Assembly (NCBI GenBank): GCA_016708845.1 | Contig: JADJFB010000030.1 | Span: forward strand, 1-56,738 | Direction of reading: 5' to 3' | Length of the DNA: 56,738 nt | Origin: Bacteroidota bacterium | GTDB taxonomy: Bacteria > Bacteroidota > Bacteroidia > B-17B0 > Aurantibacillaceae | Shown: in pieces, positions 28,366 to 40,453 of the stretch | Layout of the letters: each line of letters opens with the position of its first letter | Position numbering within the stretch: the first letter of the stretch is position 1 | Program-made: the position numbers and the translations under genes | Notes under the pieces: generated by a model | What the model saw: the letters and a program-made list of their open reading frames with translations, nothing else | What the model was told of the DNA's origin: nothing | The model's database searches: none

Positions 28366-30351
28366 TTAGGCGCTGAATTTTAGTGTTAATTTAAAACTTT
28401 TATTTGTTTTATCTTCAAAATTAACACTTCCGTTAATAATTTTTGCCCGTTCTTTAATCGATAATAAGCCAAGTCCATCCTTTTGTTTGGATGACATGCC
28501 TATACCGTTATCTTGGTAAATGAGTATAAATTCACTGTTTTTTTCAGTAATGGATATTTTTAGTGCACTTGCCTTGGCATGCTTTATCGTATTGTTTGTA
28601 CACTCTTGTAAAATGCGATAAATATGAGTTTTGTTTTGAAGAGATAATTCTTCTACCTTATCTGTTATATCAAAGCTACATTCGATTTTTGTTGAGGATT
28701 GAATATTTTCCATTAATCGAGCAACAGATCTTACTAATCCAATTTTTTCTAAGTACGAAGGATATAGGTTTTTGGAAATTTCTCTGGTTTGTTCAATAAC
28801 TCTAGCGAGTTCAGTTTCTAATACTTTATCTTCAGAATCTTGTTTTAAAACAGTTATTTTTGATTTAATCATCGACAATGATTGGCCAATATCATCATGC
28901 AAGTCCATGGATATTCTTAAACGATCTTCTTCAATGTTTTCTATGAGTTGTCTGCTAAAAGAAGCTTGTTTTTCTCTAATTTTTTTCGAGTATAAATAGT
29001 AAACAGAACTGATAACCAAGATCAAAACGATGAGAGCAATACCAATAGATAGCCATTTAAAGAAACGTTCGTCTTGATGTTGTTGTTCTAGTAATAAGTT
29101 TTTAGATTTTTCTTTTTCCAACTCCACTTCTTTTTTCTGGACATTATATTTTAATTGCAGTTCTTGTAAAAGCTTACCGTTTAATGTTTTTTCAAGACTA
29201 TCTTTAATGTTTTCGTAGGATAAGTAATAGTTTAAAGCAGATTGATGTTTTCCCTCAGAGTTCTCGATAGTATATAGTAAATAATTATAGGTTGCTTGGT
29301 TATTCAAGTTATTCGTTTTTACAAATAATGCTTTTGCTAAATCAAGAATTTTTTTTGCTTCGTTGTTTTTCTTTAAGCTTATTAACACTTCTGCTTTTCC
29401 AAGATAGCCTTCCGTTAATTCAGAATGTAATTCTGTTTTTTCTAAAATATTAATGGATGAATCAAGGTAAGCTAAAGCAAGTTCTGGTTTATTGGATCTA
29501 TTAAACTCAGCTCCCATATTAATAAACGCTGCCGATAATTCTCTAGGATGATTATTTAAACGGGTATAATTAATAACATCATTAAAAATCTCTAAAGCTT
29601 CTTTTACGCGATTTTTCTTTACATAAATTAAACAAATATTAATTTGAATATGGCTAGCTAAATTTTTATCATTTTCTTTTTTAGCAGATTCTAAACCTTT
29701 TTCAAAATCAATTAACGCATCATCGGTTTGATTGGAATATAATTTAATTAATCCAAGATTGTTTCTAAACACAGATGGATAATGAGGTAAGCCGTGTGAT
29801 TCAGAAAAGGCTAGGCCTTCTATGTATAATTCAGCAGCGGCTTGTAATTCATTTTTCGATTCTTTTATTATTCCTAGTAAGTTCAACAACTCCGCATGAT
29901 TTTCAAAATCTTTAGTTTGTTTTGTTTCAATCAGTAAATTAAGAAAGTCTTGTTCGGCGCCTTCATTGATTCCTAATTCGTAATCAATAAAAATTAATCG
30001 AATGTTGGCTAATGTTTCAATGTGTTTATTTGAAAATGTTTGGGCTTTTGATTTTGATTTTTCAAAATAAAATTTTGCACGGTCAATATTACGCGTGTAA
30101 TAAAAATAGTTACCATAGTAAATATTTACTTCCGCCTCTGCTCCTTTGTATTTTGTTTGAGAAGTTTTAAGAATAGCCTGCTGTCCAATTTTAAAAAGAG
30201 TAGCCGAATCACCAAAAGAGGCTTCTTTTACCTCTTTTAATAATTTATTTATTTCATAGGGGTATTGAGCAAAACCATTAAACGACAAACAAAACAATAC
30301 CATTAATAGAATAATAGCGTTCGTTTTATATTTAGTTTTATGAGTGGTCAT
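28366..30351 (-). CDS. TPR-containing sensor histidine kinase (HisKA_3)
   Basis: It has a signal peptide or first membrane segment (AIILLMVLFCLSFNGFAQ), then about ten TPR-type helical repeats (residues ~30-400) that should lie in the periplasm and bind a ligand or protein. A coiled coil (QKKEVELEKEKSKNLLLEQQ) precedes a single membrane helix (WLSIGIALIVLILVISSVYY). The cytosolic kinase follows, with H-box RLRISMDLHDDIGQSLSMIK and ATP-binding QNKTHIYRILQECTNNTIKH and DNGIGMSSK. This architecture is common in Bacteroidota. It is immediately followed by its NarL-type regulator. Confidence 0.92.
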   Translation of the reverse strand: MTTHKTKYKTNAIILLMVLFCLSFNGFAQYPYEINKLLKEVKEASFGDSATLFKIGQQAILKTSQTKYKGAEAEVNIYYGNYFYYTRNIDRAKFYFEKSKSKAQTFSNKHIETLANIRLIFIDYELGINEGAEQDFLNLLIETKQTKDFENHAELLNLLGIIKESKNELQAAAELYIEGLAFSESHGLPHYPSVFRNNLGLIKLYSNQTDDALIDFEKGLESAKKENDKNLASHIQINICLIYVKKNRVKEALEIFNDVINYTRLNNHPRELSAAFINMGAEFNRSNKPELALAYLDSSINILEKTELHSELTEGYLGKAEVLISLKKNNEAKKILDLAKALFVKTNNLNNQATYNYLLYTIENSEGKHQSALNYYLSYENIKDSLEKTLNGKLLQELQLKYNVQKKEVELEKEKSKNLLLEQQHQDERFFKWLSIGIALIVLILVISSVYYLYSKKIREKQASFSRQLIENIEEDRLRISMDLHDDIGQSLSMIKSKITVLKQDSEDKVLETELARVIEQTREISKNLYPSYLEKIGLVRSVARLMENIQSSTKIECSFDITDKVEELSLQNKTHIYRILQECTNNTIKHAKASALKISITEKNSEFILIYQDNGIGMSSKQKDGLGLLSIKERAKIINGSVNFEDKTNKSFKLTLKFSA

Positions 30352-30484
30352 ATCATCTAGTCAATAGTTTCTATTTCAAATATATTATTTTATGACGATA
30401 TATATCATTATTTAAGAGGGGGGCGGCACTCTATCGTTTAAATTGTTTTTGCTTTAATATTGACTGTTTTTAATACGTATTATT

Positions 30485-33400
30485 ATGACTTTTATAAAAA
30501 GTAAATTAACTTTAGTATTCTGCTTGTTGCTTACGAGCGTTTTTTCACAAACAACAACAACATATAGTGTTGCAGGAACCACCTCTTGGACTGTTCCTGC
30601 TTGTGTTACAAGTATTACAGTTCAAGCCTTTGGCGGCGGCGGCGGCGGCGGCGGCGCTATTGCTATTGTAAGAAATTCAGGTGCAGGCACTGAGGCTTGT
30701 TCGGGTGCTGGAGGTGGCGGAGGTGGTGGCTATACTTCAATGGTTATTGCTGTTACACCTGGGCAAGTATATAATATAGTGGTTGGTGCTGGAGGCACAG
30801 CAGGCACTTCGGGCGCGGGTACTTGGAGTGGAATTTCGACTTTTCCTACCAGTGGAGGAATTGGAGGCACAAGTTCGTTTACGGGACCAGGTGCTACTTT
30901 AAATGCAAATGGAGGAAATGGTGGTGTTTTTGCTGCCGGTTATAATACAAACACTTCTGCTATTGATTTAAATACCGTTGGTGCTGGTGGTTCAGGAGGT
31001 GTTGGTTCAGGAGGTACTGTAAATTTTACGGGAGGGGCAGGCTCAAGTGGTTATATCGCAGGTAGTTTTAGTAATGATTTTAGTGGACCTGGCGGTGGAG
31101 CTGCTGGACCAGGAGGCAACGGAGGGGCAAATTCGCCACCGTATACCGTGGTTGTGGATCCTCCAGGTGGAATTGGGCAAGCTCCAGGAGGAAATGGTGC
31201 TAATGGACGCTATAATATTCAACCTGGAACGCAACAAAAAAACGGATATAATGGTAATGCTTTTGGCGGCGGCGGCGGCGGCGGTTTAGCTCACAAAGAC
31301 CCTTTTGATATGGCTAGAGCGACAGGAGGAAGTGGTGCCGTAGGTGCAGTTATTGTTCGTTATAGTGCTCCTGTTTCACCAGGAATCACATCTGTTTCAT
31401 CTCCAACCATAACATGTGCTTCACCAACAGTTCAATCTGCTATTACATTTACAAATGGAGCCACTACTTTTACTTGGACTGGTCCATCAATTGTTTCAGG
31501 CTCAAACACGGGAACAGTATCAGTGAATGGGTCTGGAATCTATTCTTATACAGCAGCAGTAGGAGGTTGTACTAGCACTGGCACGGTTCAGGTTCAATCT
31601 AATGTTGCTTATCCATCAGTAACAGCAACTGCTCCAACGACCTTAAATTGTACGAATACAACTGTTCAGGCGATAGCGACGACGACGTCTACACCAGTTA
31701 CCTATAATTGGACAGGCCCTGGCATAACAAGTGGTGCTAATACAGCAACTGCGTCAGTAAATGCACCTGGAACATATAATTACTCAGTAACTGCAGCTGG
31801 AGGTTGTGTTACAACGGGCACAGTAGCTGTGTCGCAAAATACGAGCGTCGTAACCGCCTCTACAACAGCTAGTAGTTCTTTAAATTGTACTACAACAACG
31901 GCACAAATTATTGCAACAACAACGGCAAGCCCAGTGAGTTATGTTTGGACAGGAACAGGAATAACTAGCGGAGCTGGAACAGCCACTATTAATGTAAACC
32001 AAGGTGGCACTTTTAATTATACCATTACAAACACGAGTAACGGATGTAGAACAACAGGTTCTCAAGCTGTATCGCAAAACACAGCATTACCAAGTCCAAC
32101 AGCAACATCCCCAAATTCGATTACTTGTACAACAACAACAGTAGCCTTAAATGGCGGGCCAGCAGCCTTAACGTATACATGGTCTGGCGCAGGCTTTAGT
32201 GGAGGAACAAATTCACAAAATGCAGTAGCGACAGCAGCAGGAACATATACGTTAGCAGTAACAGGAGCAAACGGTTGTACAAACACAGCAGTAACAACCG
32301 TTGGAACAAACACAGTGTTACCAAGCCCCACAGCAACATCACCAAATTCAATTACCTGTTTAACAAGTACTGTTGCTTTAAATGGTGGACCAGCTGCTTT
32401 AACTTACACATGGTCTGGAGCTAGCTTTAGTGGAGGCACGAACTCACAAAACGCAGTAGCTACAGTAGCAGGAAGTTATACGTTAGCAGTGACCGGAGCA
32501 AATGGATGTACAAACACGGCTGTAACAACAGTAGGTACAAACACAACCCAACCAGCAGCCACGGCTTCTTTAGCCACGGCTATTACATGTACAAGCACAT
32601 CAGCGACATTGCAAGGTGGACCTTTATCGGGTGTAACTTATAGTTGGAGTGGCGCAGGATTAACAGGCGCCACGAATCAAGCAACAGCAACGATAACAGC
32701 ACCAGGAACTTATACACTAGTAACCACAAGTACAGTAAACGGATGTACAAATACAGCGGTAGTTACACCAACAGCAAATCTAACTTCCCCACAAGTGAGC
32801 GTGGTTCCAGATTTAACAATTAACTGTGTAACACCAACAGCATTATTAGAAGGAAGTTCATCTACTCCTGGAGCAACTTATGCGTGGACAGGGCCAGCAG
32901 TTGGAAATCCAGCAGGTAGTACACCAACTAACTCAACTAGTGTGGTAAATGCACCAGGAACTTATACATTAACAGTTACAAACCCAGTGAATGCCTGCAC
33001 TAGTACAGCTGTTTTAGCAGTCACATCAAATGTAACCTTGCCAAGTATTACAGTAGGCAGTTCACAAACAGTTACTTGTTCGAGTCCATCAGCAGTTTTA
33101 ACAGGAAGTTCCACAGCAAACCCAGTGAACTATTCATGGACAGGACCAACATCAGGCAATCCAGCAGGAAGCACACCAACGAACTCCACTACGACAATTA
33201 ATGCAGGAGGAACTTATACTTTAGTAGTAACAAACCCGGTTAACAGTTGCACCAACTCAGCAGTGGTATCTATTACACAAAACACAACTGCACCAACAAT
33301 TACAGCAACTAATGCAAGCACTCTTACTTGTACAACATTAACAGCGAATGTAATAGGAACAGGAGGAGGAACTTATAATTGGTCAGGTCCAGGAATAACA

Positions 33401-36400
33401 TCAGGAGCAACGAGTTCAAACGCAACGGTGAACCAATCAGGAACTTACAACTTAACAGTAACGGCAGCAAATGGATGTACAGCAACAGCAAGTACTTCTA
33501 TTACACAAAACACAACTGCACCAACAGCAAATGCAAGTAATTCAACAACGTTAACCTGTACAACTACAACAGCAAATATAACCGGAACCGGCGGAGGGAA
33601 TTATAGTTGGTCAGGACCAAGCATTGTCAGTGGAGGAACAACATCCACACCAGTAGTTAATCAAGGAGGAACATATAATTTAACAGTAACAGCAGCCAAT
33701 GGATGTACAGCAACAGCTAATACAACCATCACACAAAACACTACTACTCCAACAGCAAGCGCTTCTAATACTAGTACATTAAACTGTACAACAGCGATAG
33801 CAACATTAACTGGTACAGGTGGAGGAACGTATAATTGGTCAGGCCAGGCATTACAGCAGGAGGAGCAACATCCACACCAACGGTTAATTTACCAGGAACC
33901 TATAACTTAACCGTAACAGCAGCTAACGGTTGTACCGCTACAGCTAACACGTCTATTACACAAAATACATTAACACCAGCAGTATCTACAGCTACTAGTG
34001 GAGTATTAAACTGTACTTTAACATCAGTCAATGCAAGTGCAACAACAACAAGCACACCTGTAAGTTACAATTGGAGTGGAGCTGGTATCACAGCAGGAGG
34101 CACCACATCAACACCAACAATAAATGTAGGAGGAACCTATAATTACACCGTAACCAATACAACAAACGGTTGTCAAACAACAGGAAGTGTAGCAGTGTCC
34201 CAAAACACAACAGCTCCTTCAGCTTCTGCAATAGGCGGAACGTTAACCTGTGCAAATACATCAACGACATTAGTAGGAGGACCAGCATTAGGAGTTAATT
34301 ATTCTTGGTCGGGAGTAGGATTATCAGGAGCAACAAACTTAGCAAACGCGACAGCAACAACAACAGGAAGCTATACATTAGTAACAACAAGTACCACCAA
34401 CGGCTGCACAAATACAGCAGTAGCCACAGTTACTAATAATACAGTAACACCAACAGCGAATGCAGGATCAACACAAACCTTAGTGTGTGGTGTAAGCTCA
34501 GTAACTTTAACAGGAGCAGGAACGCCACTAGGCTCTACGGCAAATTGGTTAGGAGGAGTAACCTCTCCAACATCTTTTACAACCACCGTAGGTGCGCCAG
34601 GAACATATACTTTAGTCGTAACACATCCAACATCAGGATGTACAAGCACATCTACTGTCGCAGTAAGTTCATCAACTGATGTACCGCAAGCAACTGTAAA
34701 CGCTATAACAAACTCTATTACGTGTACAAATAGTGTAGTCGCAATCGGAGTAACCTTAAGTAATACCGATCCAGTATCTTATACTTGGACAGGCCCAAGC
34801 ATATCAGGCACAAATAATACAGCAAGCACCACAGCAACAGTTGCAGGAACGTATAGCGTCACAATTACAAACACCGTATCTAACTGTCAGTCTGTATTTA
34901 ATGTAGTTGTACCAACCAATACAAATAACCCAGTAACAACGGCAAGCAGTTCAAATACGATTACTTGTTCAACAACAAGCATAACAGTATCAGCAACACC
35001 AACAGGGTCTAATTATAGTTATGCATGGTCTGGACCTGGAACGATTACAAATGGAACAACGGCAAACCCAGGAGTAAATGTAGGAGGAACTTATACCGTA
35101 ACTGTAACCGATAATGTAAACGGATGTACTGGAACAGGCACCGTAAACGTTGCAACCAATACAGTAAGTCCAACGATGACTTTAACACCAAGTAGTTTAA
35201 CAACCACTTGTGCTAATCCAACAGCAACATTATTAGCAACGAGTAGTGCAGATCCAGATGTAAATTATGTATGGACAGCACCAGCAACAGGAAGCTTAAA
35301 CAATACAACGATTAATAATCCGATAGCAAATGGTAGCGGTGTATTTACAGTACAAGTGACTAATACAGTTAGTTGATGTGTATCAGCAACAGAAACGGTA
35401 ACGATTACAGCAGATGCTAATGTACCAACCTTAAATGCAACAGCAAGTAATACAACCATTTGTTCAAACCAAACAGTAACGTTATCAATTACTGGAGCAG
35501 ATACGTATACATGGAGCACGACAGAAAACACATCTACAATAACTGTTACTCCAGCAACCACAACGACATATAGTGTATCTGGAACAAATACCTTAACAGG
35601 TTGTTCAAATATTACTAATGTAACGGTGAGCGTAACACCAACCCCAACCTTAAATGTAGCAGCAACAGCAACAACAATCTGCGAAGGCAATACAACGACG
35701 TTAACGTTAACAGGAGCGACTAATTATACCGTAACGAACCCAAGTCAAACCACAACAGGAACGATAACCCTAAACCCAACTGCACAAACAACTTATACAA
35801 TAGTAGGAGACGCATCAGGTTGTGCAACTACCACAGAAACGATCACGATAGATGTGAATGCACTACCAACAGTAGCGGCATCTAATGCAACCACTTGTGC
35901 AGGAGTAGCAACCACACTATCAGCAACAGGCGCAGATACGTATAATTGGAGCACCACAGCTACCACAAATACAACAAGTGTATCGCCAACAACCAATACA
36001 ACGTATACAGTAACAGGTACTAATACGGTAACAGGTTGTACATCTACGGTAACAACAGTAGATGTAACGGTTAACCAATTACCAACGCTAACAGCAAATG
36101 CTAATCCAAACACCACGTGTACAAGTGGTACGGTTAATTTAAATGCTGCAACTACAGGAACAACTGCTATTACAAATTATACTTGGACAATAGGTAATGG
36201 AGTAGATAACACCAACCAAAATCAAGGAAGCATTACGTTCCCAGCAAACGGATTAACAACAGGAACGTATACCTATACAGTAGTGGCAACGGATGCAAAT
36301 GGCTGTGTGTCGTTACAAGCAACGACGACTTTAGATATTATAGATACACCAAACGCTAACTTTGATTTAAGCGATTTGTCTATCTGTCAGAATGAAAACG

Positions 36401-37125
36401 GCACCACTAGCATCAACACCCCACAAACAGGAGTGACGTATGATTGGAACATTAACGGACAAACTATTAATAATACCAATCCATTAACGGTACCATCCAC
36501 TATCACGAGTGCCGCAGGAACTTATACCGTAAATGTAATAGCAGGTATCGGAACATGTACTAACACGGCTGCTAATGTATTCACTGTAAACGCTCTGCCA
36601 ACTGTAACTTTAGTCAACCCAACCACATCTGCTTGTGTGAATACATCAGCACAATTAGATGTAGCAGGACCGAACGGCACATACAACTATGCTTGGACGA
36701 ATGGCTCAAACACAGCAACGGGACCAAACTTAAATGTGAACCCATTAACGCAAGCCACAGCAGGAAGCTACACCGTAACGGCTACTGACCAAAACGGCTG
36801 TGTCAACAGAACGATTGGTGCAATTGACGCACAAGAATGTATTACAGAAGTACCAGAAATCTTTACACCAAATGGTGATGGTAAGAATGATGGTTTTGTG
36901 ATTAAGAACATCGAGAACTTCCCAGACAACAAGTTAAAAATCTTCAACAGATGGGGTAACTTGGTTTACCAAAAAGATGGTTACTTAAATGAGTTCGAAG
37001 GATTTGCGAACACAGGCGATCAAGTAGGAAAATCTAAATTACCATCAGGAACCTATTATGTTGTCTTAGAATACGGAGACCAAAAAACAGAAACGTATAA
37101 CGGAATTTTTGTATTACAATATTAA
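30485..37125 (+). CDS. Giant T9SS-secreted adhesin-like protein with ~23 Ig-like repeats; one frameshift and one internal TGA
   Basis: The export signal (LTLVFCLLLTSVFSQ) is followed by a glycine-rich domain (residues ~20-300) with runs of 8 and 7 Gly encoded by GGC tandem triplets at 30632 and 31265. About 23 Ig/PKD-like repeats of 75-85 residues follow; most have an early Cys (TLTCTT), a central YxWSGxG and a late NGCT Cys, suggesting a disulfide per repeat. The C-terminus (EIFTPNGDGKNDGFVIKNIE ... IFNRWGNLVYQ ... LPSGTYYVVLEYG) is the gliding-motility-associated T9SS type B domain. One C is missing at CC 33844-33845. An in-frame TGA at 35374-35376 stands where GGA is expected (TVSGCVSATE). 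Corrected length is 2213 residues. PorP/SprF and OmpA genes follow. Confidence 0.87.
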
Positions 37126-37176
37126 AAAGACATAAGGGAATCAAGACAGAAAAGACAAAAGAGATAAAAAGAAGAT

Positions 37177-38103
37177 ATGAAAAACCAAATAGCCATAACG
37201 TTAAGCTTACTGTTACTATTACTAATAGGAACACTGAAAGCCCAACAAGAAACACAACACAGTATGTATTTCTTTAATCCTGTGTTATTGAATCCAGCTT
37301 ATGCAGGAAGTCAGGAAGCGATACAAGTAACAGGAACGGTGCGTGACCAGTGGACCAATTTAAAAGGTGCGCCTAAAACGCAAGTATTGTCTATTCACTC
37401 GCCATTAAAAACAGAAAACATTGGTATTGGTTTAACGGTGTTGAATGACCAATTAGGTGTGACTAAAAACACAGGCGTGTATGCAGATTTAGCCTATAGC
37501 ATTAAAGTGAATAAGAAAAACAACCGTTTAGCTTTTGGTGTAAAAGCAGGTGTTGATTTTTTCAGACAAGACTTTTCTAACCTAAGAATTAACGATAATA
37601 CGGATGAAGTTTATTTAGAAGGATTTCAATACAAAAAGAATTTGTTTAATATTGGCGCAGGTTTATACTATTATGGTAAGAGACATTACATCGGAATCTC
37701 CACACCACGCTTAGTAAAAAACAAAATTAATTTAGCCGCAGATCAATCCGCTTTACAAGAGAATCACTACTATGCTTTTGGAGGCATTGTTGTTAAATTA
37801 AATCCAGCGATTAATATGCGCCCATCCTTTATCGTGAAATATGTAAACAATGCGCCTTTATCTATTGAAGGAAATTTATCCTTTTTGTTTTATGAAAAAT
37901 TATGGATAGGAGCGATGTATCGTCATAAAGCAGCAACGGGTTTAAACATCATGTACAACATTAGTCAAAACTTAAGAATTGGTTATGCCTATGATTATCA
38001 ATTAACCTCTTTACAAAGATTTAGTGTAGGTTCACATGAAATTATGATTAGCTACGATTTAAGAAGTAAAGCCAAAGGATTTAAATCGCCACGCTATTTT
38101 TAA
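37177..38103 (+). CDS. PorP/SprF family type IX secretion outer-membrane protein
   Basis: It has a signal peptide (SLLLLLLIGTLKAQ) and then the family opening QHSMYFFNPVLLNPAYAGSQ. A beta-barrel pattern follows, with VTGTVRDQWTNLKGAPKTQV, GIGLTVLNDQLG and the C-terminal GYAYDYQLTSLQRFSVGSHE. SprF-type proteins assist surface presentation of large T9SS type B substrates, and this one follows such a substrate by 51 bp. The 308-residue length is normal. It probably anchors or exports the adhesin. Confidence 0.93.
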   Translation: MKNQIAITLSLLLLLLIGTLKAQQETQHSMYFFNPVLLNPAYAGSQEAIQVTGTVRDQWTNLKGAPKTQVLSIHSPLKTENIGIGLTVLNDQLGVTKNTGVYADLAYSIKVNKKNNRLAFGVKAGVDFFRQDFSNLRINDNTDEVYLEGFQYKKNLFNIGAGLYYYGKRHYIGISTPRLVKNKINLAADQSALQENHYYAFGGIVVKLNPAINMRPSFIVKYVNNAPLSIEGNLSFLFYEKLWIGAMYRHKAATGLNIMYNISQNLRIGYAYDYQLTSLQRFSVGSHEIMISYDLRSKAKGFKSPRYF

Positions 38104-38159
38104 CAACCTTAAGTTCTTTTATGACTTATATGGTTCAAAAAACAAAAAAAAAAAACAAA

Positions 38160-40388
38160 ATGAGAGACTATATGAAGCAACTATTATTACTACTAGCCCT
38201 AGCCCTGTTTACAACGACATTACAATCACAATCTTTGTTTCAAAAGAAGGCAGATCAATTGTATAATGAATTGTCGTATTTAGCGGCCGCCGATTATTAT
38301 AAAAGCTTAGTAAAAACAGATACACCAACCGAAGAAAACATGCGTCGCTTAGCTATCTCTTATTTTAAGATCTATGACTTTGTAAAAGCCGAAGAAGCCT
38401 ATAAAAACTTACAAGCCAAATTTGCAGCCACCACTACCGAAGCAGATTTGATTAACTATTTACAATGCTTAAAATACAATCAAAAATATACCGAAGCAGA
38501 AAACGCACTAAACTTAATCGAGCAAAAACGTAAAGACAATCTCATCACAAAGAACCACTCTAAAAACAAGAACTACGTTAAACAATTAAAAGAAGATTCG
38601 GCAGCTTACAAAGTAACCAATGTTGAAGCTATCAATACAGAGAATGCAGAATTTTCTCCCGTATTTTTCAATAAAAACCAAGCGGTGTTATTTGCTTCTA
38701 ATAGAAGAAACACCGCTGCCAGTAACAAAACCTTTGCATGGGACGATAGTTATTTTATCGACATGTACACATCCAACAAAAAAGATTCTTTAAAGTTTGA
38801 ATCGACTGTGCCCATGGCAAAAACTATTTCTAGTACTTACCATGATGGACCAGCATCTTTATCAGCCGATGAAAAAACAGTGTACTTAACTAAGAGTAAT
38901 ATCATCGTTAAAAAGATAAAAGGCGTAGCCGTAAATGTAATTAATTTAAAACTCTACATCTTAACGAAAGACGCAGAGGGTAAATTATCCAAACCAGAAA
39001 ACTTTCCCTTTAACTCCAATGATTATTCTGTTGGACATGCAACGGTTACTAAAGATGGTAAACGCCTATATTTTGTATCAGATATGCCAGGCGGTTACGG
39101 ACAAACAGATTTATACGTTTCAGAAAATGTAAATGGGCAATGGCAAAAACCAGAGAACTTAGGTCAGGCTATTAATACCGAAGGACGTGAAATGTTCCCG
39201 TATGTGCATGAAGATGGAACTTTGTTTTTCTCAACGGATGGAAGAGCAGGCTTAGGTGGTTTAGATTTATACTTTACGGTTCCAGCGATGGACGCCTATT
39301 TTGAACCACAAAGTTTAGGTTACCCCATCAACTCCAACTTTGATGATTTTGGTTTTGCGTTGAACAACGATTTAAAAACAGGGTACTTCTCTTCTAATAG
39401 AGCAGGCGGAAAAGGGAAAGATGATATTTATTTCTTCCGCTCTAAAGAACCATTGATGGGTGTTACGTTGAGTGGTATTGTGTTTGATGAAAGCAATAAA
39501 GAAATCATTAATAATGCTTGGGTGTATTTATTAGACAACAATAAATTAGTAATAGACTCGGTAAAAACCAACAACAAAGCAGAATACATGTTCACCATCA
39601 ACGACCCAAGCAAAGAGTATTTTGTAGGAGCAAAAGAGCGTGTAAAATACTACGATCGTTTAGTACCAGTTGGTAAACTAGTAGTTGGCGATAACAGAAA
39701 AGATATTGGCTTGTTCCCTAAATACAAATTAATATGTAATGTAACGGATGCTAAAACAGCATCAGCTATAGATGGCGTTAAAACCACCTTTACTGATAAG
39801 GCTACTAACTTACCAAAAACATACGCCACAGATGCTACAGGAACTTTTACCGATATTATTAAAGGCAAAAAACCTGGAGACAAATTAGCGTTTACAATTA
39901 AGTATGAAAAAGAAGGATACATCACGGTAGAGAAAAACTACGAGATTACTTTAGACATGAACACTGTTATCGACTTAAAAGAGAAATTACAAAAACTAGA
40001 AATTGGAGCAGACATTGCGAAGGTGATTCAAATCAACCCAATTTATTTTGACTTAGCTAAATGGAACATCCGTGCTGATGCTGCAAAAGAACTTGATAAA
40101 ATCGTTAAAGTGATGCAAGAAAATCCAACGATGACCATTGAGTTGGGTTCGCATACAGATTGTCGTTCATCAAAAGCTTACAACTTATCTTTATCTGATA
40201 AACGTGCTAAATCATCAGCTGCTTACATCGTATCAAAAGGTGTTGCTAAAAACAGAATCGTTGGTAAGGGTTATGGCGAAAGCAAACTCATCAATGGTTG
40301 TGCCTGCGAAGGGAAAGTTGTATCAACTTGTTCAGAAGATGAACACCAAGCGAATCGTAGAACAGAATTCTTGATTACTAAGTTTTAA
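38160..40388 (+). CDS. OmpA-family protein with TPR and WD40-like (PD40) repeats, T9SS-associated
   Basis: After a signal peptide (MKQLLLLLALALFTTTLQSQ) come TPR-like helices (residues ~25-150), a PD40 propeller with repeats such as PASLSADEKTVYLTKS and YFVSDMPGGYGQTDLYVSE, and a carboxypeptidase-like fold. The C-terminal OmpA peptidoglycan-binding domain contains YFDLAKWNIRADAAKELDKI and ELGSHTDCRSSKAYNLSLSD. This matches the PorE-like/OmpA partner commonly linked to PorP/SprF, tethering the complex to peptidoglycan. I prefer ATG 38160 or 38172 over 38121, which would add a Lys-rich extension before the signal peptide. Confidence 0.9.
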   Translation: MRDYMKQLLLLLALALFTTTLQSQSLFQKKADQLYNELSYLAAADYYKSLVKTDTPTEENMRRLAISYFKIYDFVKAEEAYKNLQAKFAATTTEADLINYLQCLKYNQKYTEAENALNLIEQKRKDNLITKNHSKNKNYVKQLKEDSAAYKVTNVEAINTENAEFSPVFFNKNQAVLFASNRRNTAASNKTFAWDDSYFIDMYTSNKKDSLKFESTVPMAKTISSTYHDGPASLSADEKTVYLTKSNIIVKKIKGVAVNVINLKLYILTKDAEGKLSKPENFPFNSNDYSVGHATVTKDGKRLYFVSDMPGGYGQTDLYVSENVNGQWQKPENLGQAINTEGREMFPYVHEDGTLFFSTDGRAGLGGLDLYFTVPAMDAYFEPQSLGYPINSNFDDFGFALNNDLKTGYFSSNRAGGKGKDDIYFFRSKEPLMGVTLSGIVFDESNKEIINNAWVYLLDNNKLVIDSVKTNNKAEYMFTINDPSKEYFVGAKERVKYYDRLVPVGKLVVGDNRKDIGLFPKYKLICNVTDAKTASAIDGVKTTFTDKATNLPKTYATDATGTFTDIIKGKKPGDKLAFTIKYEKEGYITVEKNYEITLDMNTVIDLKEKLQKLEIGADIAKVIQINPIYFDLAKWNIRADAAKELDKIVKVMQENPTMTIELGSHTDCRSSKAYNLSLSDKRAKSSAAYIVSKGVAKNRIVGKGYGESKLINGCACEGKVVSTCSEDEHQANRRTEFLITKF

Positions 40389-40411
40389 TAGAACTTATTT
40401 TTTAAAAGTTT

Positions 40412-40453
40412 AAAAGAAAAGCCTTCCTGAAATATCAAGAAGGCTTTTCTTTT
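40412..40453. terminator. Bidirectional terminator after the adhesin-PorP-OmpA cluster
   Basis: The arms aaaagaaaagccttcctga (40412-40430) and tcaagaaggcttttctttt (40435-40453) pair with one mismatch. It lies between convergent genes. Confidence 0.9.

Noticed and set aside
35374..35376. Reassignment of TGA to glycine
   Set aside because: TGA is rare as a stop here, but the sigma factor gene at 52638 ends in TGA and about 40 other genes contain no in-frame TGA, so the standard code fits better.
32062..35690. Long antisense reading frames within the adhesin gene
   Set aside because: Their Val/Thr-rich translations mirror the ACA/GTA-rich repeat codons of the sense strand; no start signals or motifs.
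31380..36800. CRISPR-like periodic repeats
   Set aside because: The ~230-bp period is a coding repeat of Ig-like domains with no short identical repeats or spacers.
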